From assembly GCF_000188195.1 (NCBI RefSeq), contig NZ_GL830953.1, positions 1 to 36,977 on the forward strand: a stretch of DNA of 36,977 bases, given 5' to 3'. This DNA is from Succinatimonas hippei YIT 12066 (GTDB taxonomy: Bacteria > Pseudomonadota > Gammaproteobacteria > Enterobacterales > Succinivibrionaceae). The notes below the pieces were generated by a model. It worked only from the letters and a program-made list of their open reading frames with translations, did not search any database and was not told the DNA's origin. Position numbers and translations under genes: made by a program. Shown here piece by piece: positions 33,645 through 36,977 of the stretch; positions within the stretch are counted from its first letter, which is position 1, and each line of letters opens with the position of its first letter.

Positions 33645-34196
33645 TTAGTTTAATTGCTCAATAGCTTGTTTTAGAGCTTTTCCGCTATCTAAAGAAGGAG
33701 AATAGTCCTCTAATACGTTAAACATTTCTTTTCCGTAGAGCACAACACCGTCTTTTAAGGTATTGAGTACACAAATATCACCAGCTATTCCGCAGATATC
33801 GATCTGTTTTATTTCATGCTTTTTGATTAGTTCTTCAATTATTGCGGCTGACTGAGAATTTTTAAAAATAGAGTATTCTTCTGTATCTTTATTGGTACCT
33901 TTGCGTAATACTTCTACATCACCTTCAGTTGAATACAATGCATCAAGCAGCGCCTGATAAACTGCAGCGCCGACACTGTCATGAACGCAGTGCTTCGGCC
34001 ATTCACCGCCATTTTCTTTAAAAGAGCAATGATCATACGGATGCCAATCGGTCGTTACCAATTTAAGTACATATTTTCCATTGTTATTTTTAATGTAGTC
34101 AGCAAGCAAATCCATCTTTGCAGCAGCATCCGGAACAGGTAAAGAGCCACTTATAAAATCAATTTGAGGATCGACAATTAAAAGTAAACGATTCAT
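33645..34196 (-). CDS. Nicotinamidase-like cysteine hydrolase
   Basis: Isochorismatase-fold amidase, probably converting nicotinamide to nicotinate (NAD salvage). The catalytic triad is visible: D9 in LLLIVDPQIDFISGSL, the lysine in VLRKGTNKD and the cysteine in IAGDICVLNTLKD. The metal region reads VTTDWHPYDHCSF with WPKHCVHDS after it, as in PncA. The frame is open from 34223, but AGAGG lies just before the ATG at 34196, giving 183 aa. First gene of a probable operon with the arginase-like gene. Confidence 0.82.
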   Translation of the reverse strand: MNRLLLIVDPQIDFISGSLPVPDAAAKMDLLADYIKNNNGKYVLKLVTTDWHPYDHCSFKENGGEWPKHCVHDSVGAAVYQALLDALYSTEGDVEVLRKGTNKDTEEYSIFKNSQSAAIIEELIKKHEIKQIDICGIAGDICVLNTLKDGVVLYGKEMFNVLEDYSPSLDSGKALKQAIEQLN

Positions 34197-34421
34197 AAAA
34201 GACCTCTTGCTATTTTGTCGCAATGAGTAATGTAAAACAATAATAGCCTAAATGGACACTGAAAGCAGATAAAGGATAAATCAAAGTTTTAAAAATTTGA
34301 ATTCATCCTCTTCTAGCTCTGCAGACATATTTCATGTTGAACAAGAGTTATAAACACAGCTGTCACCACTGCTACATTTCAGCAAATTAAATACTTAACA
34401 AGTATTAATTTGCGATATTTG

Positions 34422-34442
34422 CAATATTTACGAAAAATATTG
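34422..34442. repeat. 8-bp inverted repeat in an intergenic region
   Basis: CAATATTT (34422-34429) and AAATATTG (34435-34442). AAACATTCAT also occurs twice nearby (about 34470 and 34487). Apart from the small frame at 34533, the stretch 34224-34731 shows nothing coding. Confidence 0.3.
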
Positions 34443-34532
34443 AATTTCCAGTTTTTAAATCTTCAAGCAAACATTCATGTTTATAAAAACATTCATTGAT
34501 AACACCTTAGTTATAACCAAGGGACAACTAAA

Positions 34533-34718
34533 ATGCCTAAGAATGTTCATGAATTTTTGGACTGCCTAACAGTTAATCGCATCGCCTTTATATTTGAAAA
34601 TGATTCTGTAAAAATAGTCAATTCTGATGTTTACGCAATGCAACTGCTACAACTTTAAAAAGTCGATAAGGCAAAACATTACGATCTTGATACAGAGCAG
34701 AATGTGGTTATATGGTAA
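34533..34718 (+). pseudogene. Small frame of about 61 codons interrupted by an in-frame TAA
   Basis: AAGGGAC precedes an ATG at 34533. The frame reads MPKNVHEFLDCLTVNRIAFI onward to LLQL, stops with TAA at 34656-34658, and continues in the same frame as KVDKAKHYDLDTEQNVVIW to a second TAA at 34716. The continuity of plausible coding sequence across the stop suggests one small acidic protein broken by a nonsense change; alternatively the 41-aa first part is the gene. Family unknown. Confidence 0.35.
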
Positions 34719-34731
34719 ACGACTAAAGAAA

Positions 34732-35172
34732 TTAAAATAATTTGTTTATTTCCTCAGATACCTTAACCATAGCGCCATCAAGATCTCCTGATTCGTCAAA
34801 ACCGAGAGCATAGGCGCCATAACAAGAGGCTACCGGACGACCTGTTACATAATCTGTGAAATTAACACTTATGCGCGAATAATCTGAATTCTGTCTGGCA
34901 GAAAAACGAGCCAAGAGAAGAAGCTGCTTCTGGTCTTCAGTCAAGCTGTATATTTCTTTTTCTCCTATCACCGTAAGTCTTGTTAACTCAAGAGCATCGT
35001 AAATCTGCACTTCAAGATCCATTAGTTCTGGGTCGCCGTTATATGACAATACATTTGGTAGAACAACATATTGATATTTATTTATGTCAGCTGTCCGCGA
35101 TACTGTTGAATTGCCGGCACATCCAACAACAAACAGAATAGATGAAAAAATAACAGGAGTAAATAAACGCAT
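34732..35172 (-). CDS. Small outer-membrane-type lipoprotein
   Basis: 146 aa. The N-terminus MRLFTPVIFSSILFVVGCAGN is a lipoprotein signal peptide with lipobox V-V-G-C (C18), and the residues after cysteine (AG) do not give an inner-membrane retention signal, so the outer membrane is likely. The mature part is soluble, mixed alpha/beta, with ISVNFTDYVTGRPVASCYG near the middle. Single gene with GGAGAAC upstream of the ATG. Function unknown. Confidence 0.7.
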   Translation of the reverse strand: MRLFTPVIFSSILFVVGCAGNSTVSRTADINKYQYVVLPNVLSYNGDPELMDLEVQIYDALELTRLTVIGEKEIYSLTEDQKQLLLLARFSARQNSDYSRISVNFTDYVTGRPVASCYGAYALGFDESGDLDGAMVKVSEEINKLF

Positions 35173-35460
35173 GATGTTCTCCTTAAATACGTTTTCTACA
35201 GTTATTTTAATACCGCAGCTGAAAAATTCGACTTCTTAGAACAACCTTTGAAAAAACTAAGTCTAGCATTAACACCTATTTTGTTGTCTTAACTTATTCT
35301 ACGTTTCTGCAAATAACAAAAATAAGAAATTAATAGATAGAGTTTAAACAAAGATAAAAACAATGTTGTGTAACATATTGATTTATAGCTTAAAAAATAA
35401 ATTTTGAAGATGATATCCTTTAATAAAAAAACTTAACAGTAATCGGACGTGTTTTAACTT
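35173..35460. other. Gene-free region between lipoprotein and Fic genes
   Basis: AT-rich, no open frame worth reporting. It must contain the lipoprotein promoter (minus) and part of the Fic promoter region (plus). A small ATGTT-N4-AACAT repeat is present near 35363-35376. Confidence 0.4.
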
Positions 35461-35485
35461 ATTCACCGAAAAATTTTCGGTGAAT
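35461..35485. promoter_or_regulatory. Perfect 12-bp palindrome upstream of the fic gene
   Basis: ATTCACCGAAAA / TTTTCGGTGAAT around one central A. A partial copy, TCCGAAAATTAA, lies 12-25 nt downstream (about 35497-35509). It is about 50 nt before the fic start. A T-rich run follows, so a terminator is possible, but no + strand gene precedes it to be terminated; an operator is more likely. Confidence 0.5.
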
Positions 35486-35534
35486 ATATTCTTTTTCTCC
35501 GAAAATTAACTAAAATAATAGAAAAGGATTGATT

Positions 35535-36632
35535 ATGTATATACATGAAAAAGAAAAATGGTGGGAATTTTCATATAACACCGATGAATTAATAAAAAAA
35601 TTAGGAAATATACGAGAAAAAGAAGGACTCTTACTTGGCAAGATGTCTCAATTAGGCTTTGATTTTCAAAATCAGTCTTTACTTGAGCACTTGTCGTCTG
35701 AGATCGTACATTCATCAGCAATAGAAGGTGAGTCCTTAAACTTAAAAGAAGTAAGATCTTCTATTGCTAACAAGCTTGGTATTGATACGGCTGGACTTGT
35801 TCCATCATCGCATCATATTGATGGCATTGTTGAAATGTTGCTTGATGCAACACAAAACTATAATACACCGTTAACTGAAGAAAGACTTTTTAGCTGGCAT
35901 AGAGTGCTGTTTCCCTACGGCTATAGTGGGCTTTACAAGATTGAAGTAGGGCAATATCGCTCTAGAGAAATGCAGGTTGTCTCCGGCCAAATAGGCAATG
36001 AAAAAGTTCATTTTAAAGCCGTTGAACCAAACAAAATTGCTTTTGAAATGAAAGAATTTATTGAATGGTTCAATAATTCAGATGAGCTTGATGGAATCAT
36101 TAAAGCAGCTATTGCACATCTAAGATTTTTAACGATTCATCCGTTTGATGACGGCAATGGCAGAATCGCAAGAGCGCTAACAGATATGTTATTTGCTCGA
36201 ACAGAAAAAACATCGCGTAGATTTTACAGTATGTCTGTTGAAATTAAAAAAAATCAAAAGTTGTATTATGAAATATTGGAAAAAACACAGAAAGGAAACG
36301 GTGATATCACTGATTGGCTGTTATGGTTCATTAATTGTTTTGACACAGCTTTGGATACTGCTTTTTTAAAGTTGCAGGTAATTTTACAGAAAACGCATTT
36401 CTGGAATTATCATCAAAACGTCAATTTTAATGAACGCCAACAAAAGATGATAAATATGCTATTTGAAGGTTTTAAAGGAAATTTAACCACCCAAAAATGG
36501 GCTAAGCTCAACAAGTGTTCACAAGATACCGCATTAAATGATATTAATGATCTAATTTCTCACAAAATTCTAGTAAAAAGTAAACACGGCGGCAGAAGTA
36601 CGCATTATATTTTTAACGACATGAATAGATAA
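35535..36632 (+). CDS. Fic-family protein with N-terminal DUF4172 domain
   Basis: Predicted to transfer AMP (or another nucleotide moiety) to a hydroxyl side chain of a target protein. The N-terminus YIHEKEKWWEFSYNTDELI with GLLLGKMSQLGF is typical of DUF4172. The inhibitory helix motif SSAIEG (E64 by this start) is intact, and so is the catalytic HPFDDGNGRIAR (residues 202-213), so it is a self-inhibited but active-capable enzyme. The C-terminal ~80 residues (FNERQQKMINMLFEG, KWAKLNKCSQDTALNDINDLI) form a winged-helix DNA-binding-like domain, as is common. AAGGATTGATT precedes the ATG. 365 aa. Confidence 0.87.
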   Translation: MYIHEKEKWWEFSYNTDELIKKLGNIREKEGLLLGKMSQLGFDFQNQSLLEHLSSEIVHSSAIEGESLNLKEVRSSIANKLGIDTAGLVPSSHHIDGIVEMLLDATQNYNTPLTEERLFSWHRVLFPYGYSGLYKIEVGQYRSREMQVVSGQIGNEKVHFKAVEPNKIAFEMKEFIEWFNNSDELDGIIKAAIAHLRFLTIHPFDDGNGRIARALTDMLFARTEKTSRRFYSMSVEIKKNQKLYYEILEKTQKGNGDITDWLLWFINCFDTALDTAFLKLQVILQKTHFWNYHQNVNFNERQQKMINMLFEGFKGNLTTQKWAKLNKCSQDTALNDINDLISHKILVKSKHGGRSTHYIFNDMNR

Positions 36633-36845
36633 GTTTTTGTACAAGATGAATTGTATTTTACAAATACTTTTTGAGTTACGCTTTAAATTTAACATAATAT
36701 AAATTATGCGAAGTTGATTATTATAAACTATAAATGACTTATTACAGATTGTCCTTATAGCTTTTTTTCCGGGATTTTCCCTTTTAAAAATTTCCTCAAG
36801 AACTTTATACTGAAAATTGACAATTATTAAGTTCAAAAGGATCTG

Positions 36846-36917
36846 ATGCCATTATGCACGAGCTGGCTTAGAAATACTTTATTATTGCTATTGATCCTGT
36901 TTTACTGCCTTTTGTAG
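36846..36917 (+). CDS. Possible 23-aa hydrophobic peptide
   Basis: AAAAGG stands 6 nt before an ATG at 36846. The frame encodes 23 residues, with a leucine-rich centre (TLLLLLILFYCLL). Hydrophobic small proteins of this kind can be type I toxins or membrane peptides, but an ORF of this size is easily fortuitous. The rest of 36633-36977 shows nothing I can support. Confidence 0.2.
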   Translation: MPLCTSWLRNTLLLLLILFYCLL

Positions 36918-36977
36918 GACGTTCTATTTTTGAGAATTGAGTCTATCCCGGATCGCCGTAATTTAAATATAGTATAA

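Noticed and set aside
36570-36836. 88-aa minus-strand frame at the right end
   Set aside because: It overlaps the end of the fic gene, has no ribosome binding site and has low-complexity composition.
1-36977. CRISPR arrays, tRNA and rRNA genes, complete insertion sequences
   Set aside because: No regularly spaced repeats, no cloverleaf-like sequences and no transposase with terminal inverted repeats were found; the only mobile-element hint is the weak zinc-ribbon fragment near 16130-16278.

Overview
The window looks like a chromosomal segment of an AT-rich, gut-type gammaproteobacterium. An IspB-type octaprenyl diphosphate synthase, a Tpx-type thiol peroxidase and an AppA-like periplasmic phytase point to Gammaproteobacteria. 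The low GC and the mix of anaerobe-style salvage and transport genes would fit Succinivibrionaceae or relatives. This placement is inference; no rRNA or tRNA gene is present to anchor it.

Left flank (1-12160) is ordinary metabolism and transport: ispB, an NSS-family Na+ symporter, a GNAT acetyltransferase (-), a purine salvage operon xpt-pbuX (-), an FGGY sugar kinase (-), a MATE / DMT / metallo-beta-lactamase operon (+), a frameshifted Fic pseudogene and tpx. Right flank (30570-36977) is again household or accessory metabolism: thiM (-), phytase (+), an arginase-like and a nicotinamidase-like hydrolase (-), a lipoprotein (-) and an intact DUF4172-type Fic protein (+).

The centre (about 12300-30270) is an accessory island, visibly more AT-rich and full of unknown genes. 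It holds (i) a four-gene operon of unknowns at 12387-16035; (ii) a DUF4258-like small protein followed by a degenerate N6-methylase domain fused to a type I specificity (HsdS-like) domain at 16540-18535; (iii) a GmrSD-type DUF262/DUF1524 modification-dependent nuclease (-); and (iv) an approximately 11.5 kb run of minus-strand genes containing two HTH-like unknowns and a third unknown, the RNA ligase RtcB with a small partner, a pair of tandem paralogous unknowns, a WYL-domain regulator and a PD-(D/E)XK nuclease with a frameshifted N-terminus.

The most striking signal is a palindrome, ATTATTCC-N7-GGAATAAT, found four times. Each copy lies upstream of an operon in the island: the 12387 operon, the 23679 operon, the small-protein/rtcB operon and the paralogue pair. 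In all four the palindrome ends exactly 7 nt before a -10-like hexamer (TACAAT, TAAACT, TAATAT, TATTAT). With a wHTH-WYL regulator encoded in the same block, this suggests a coordinated, previously undescribed RtcB-containing stress or defence regulon, analogous in logic to (but different from) the RtcR/sigma54-controlled rtcBA system. Which protein binds the site is inferred, not shown.
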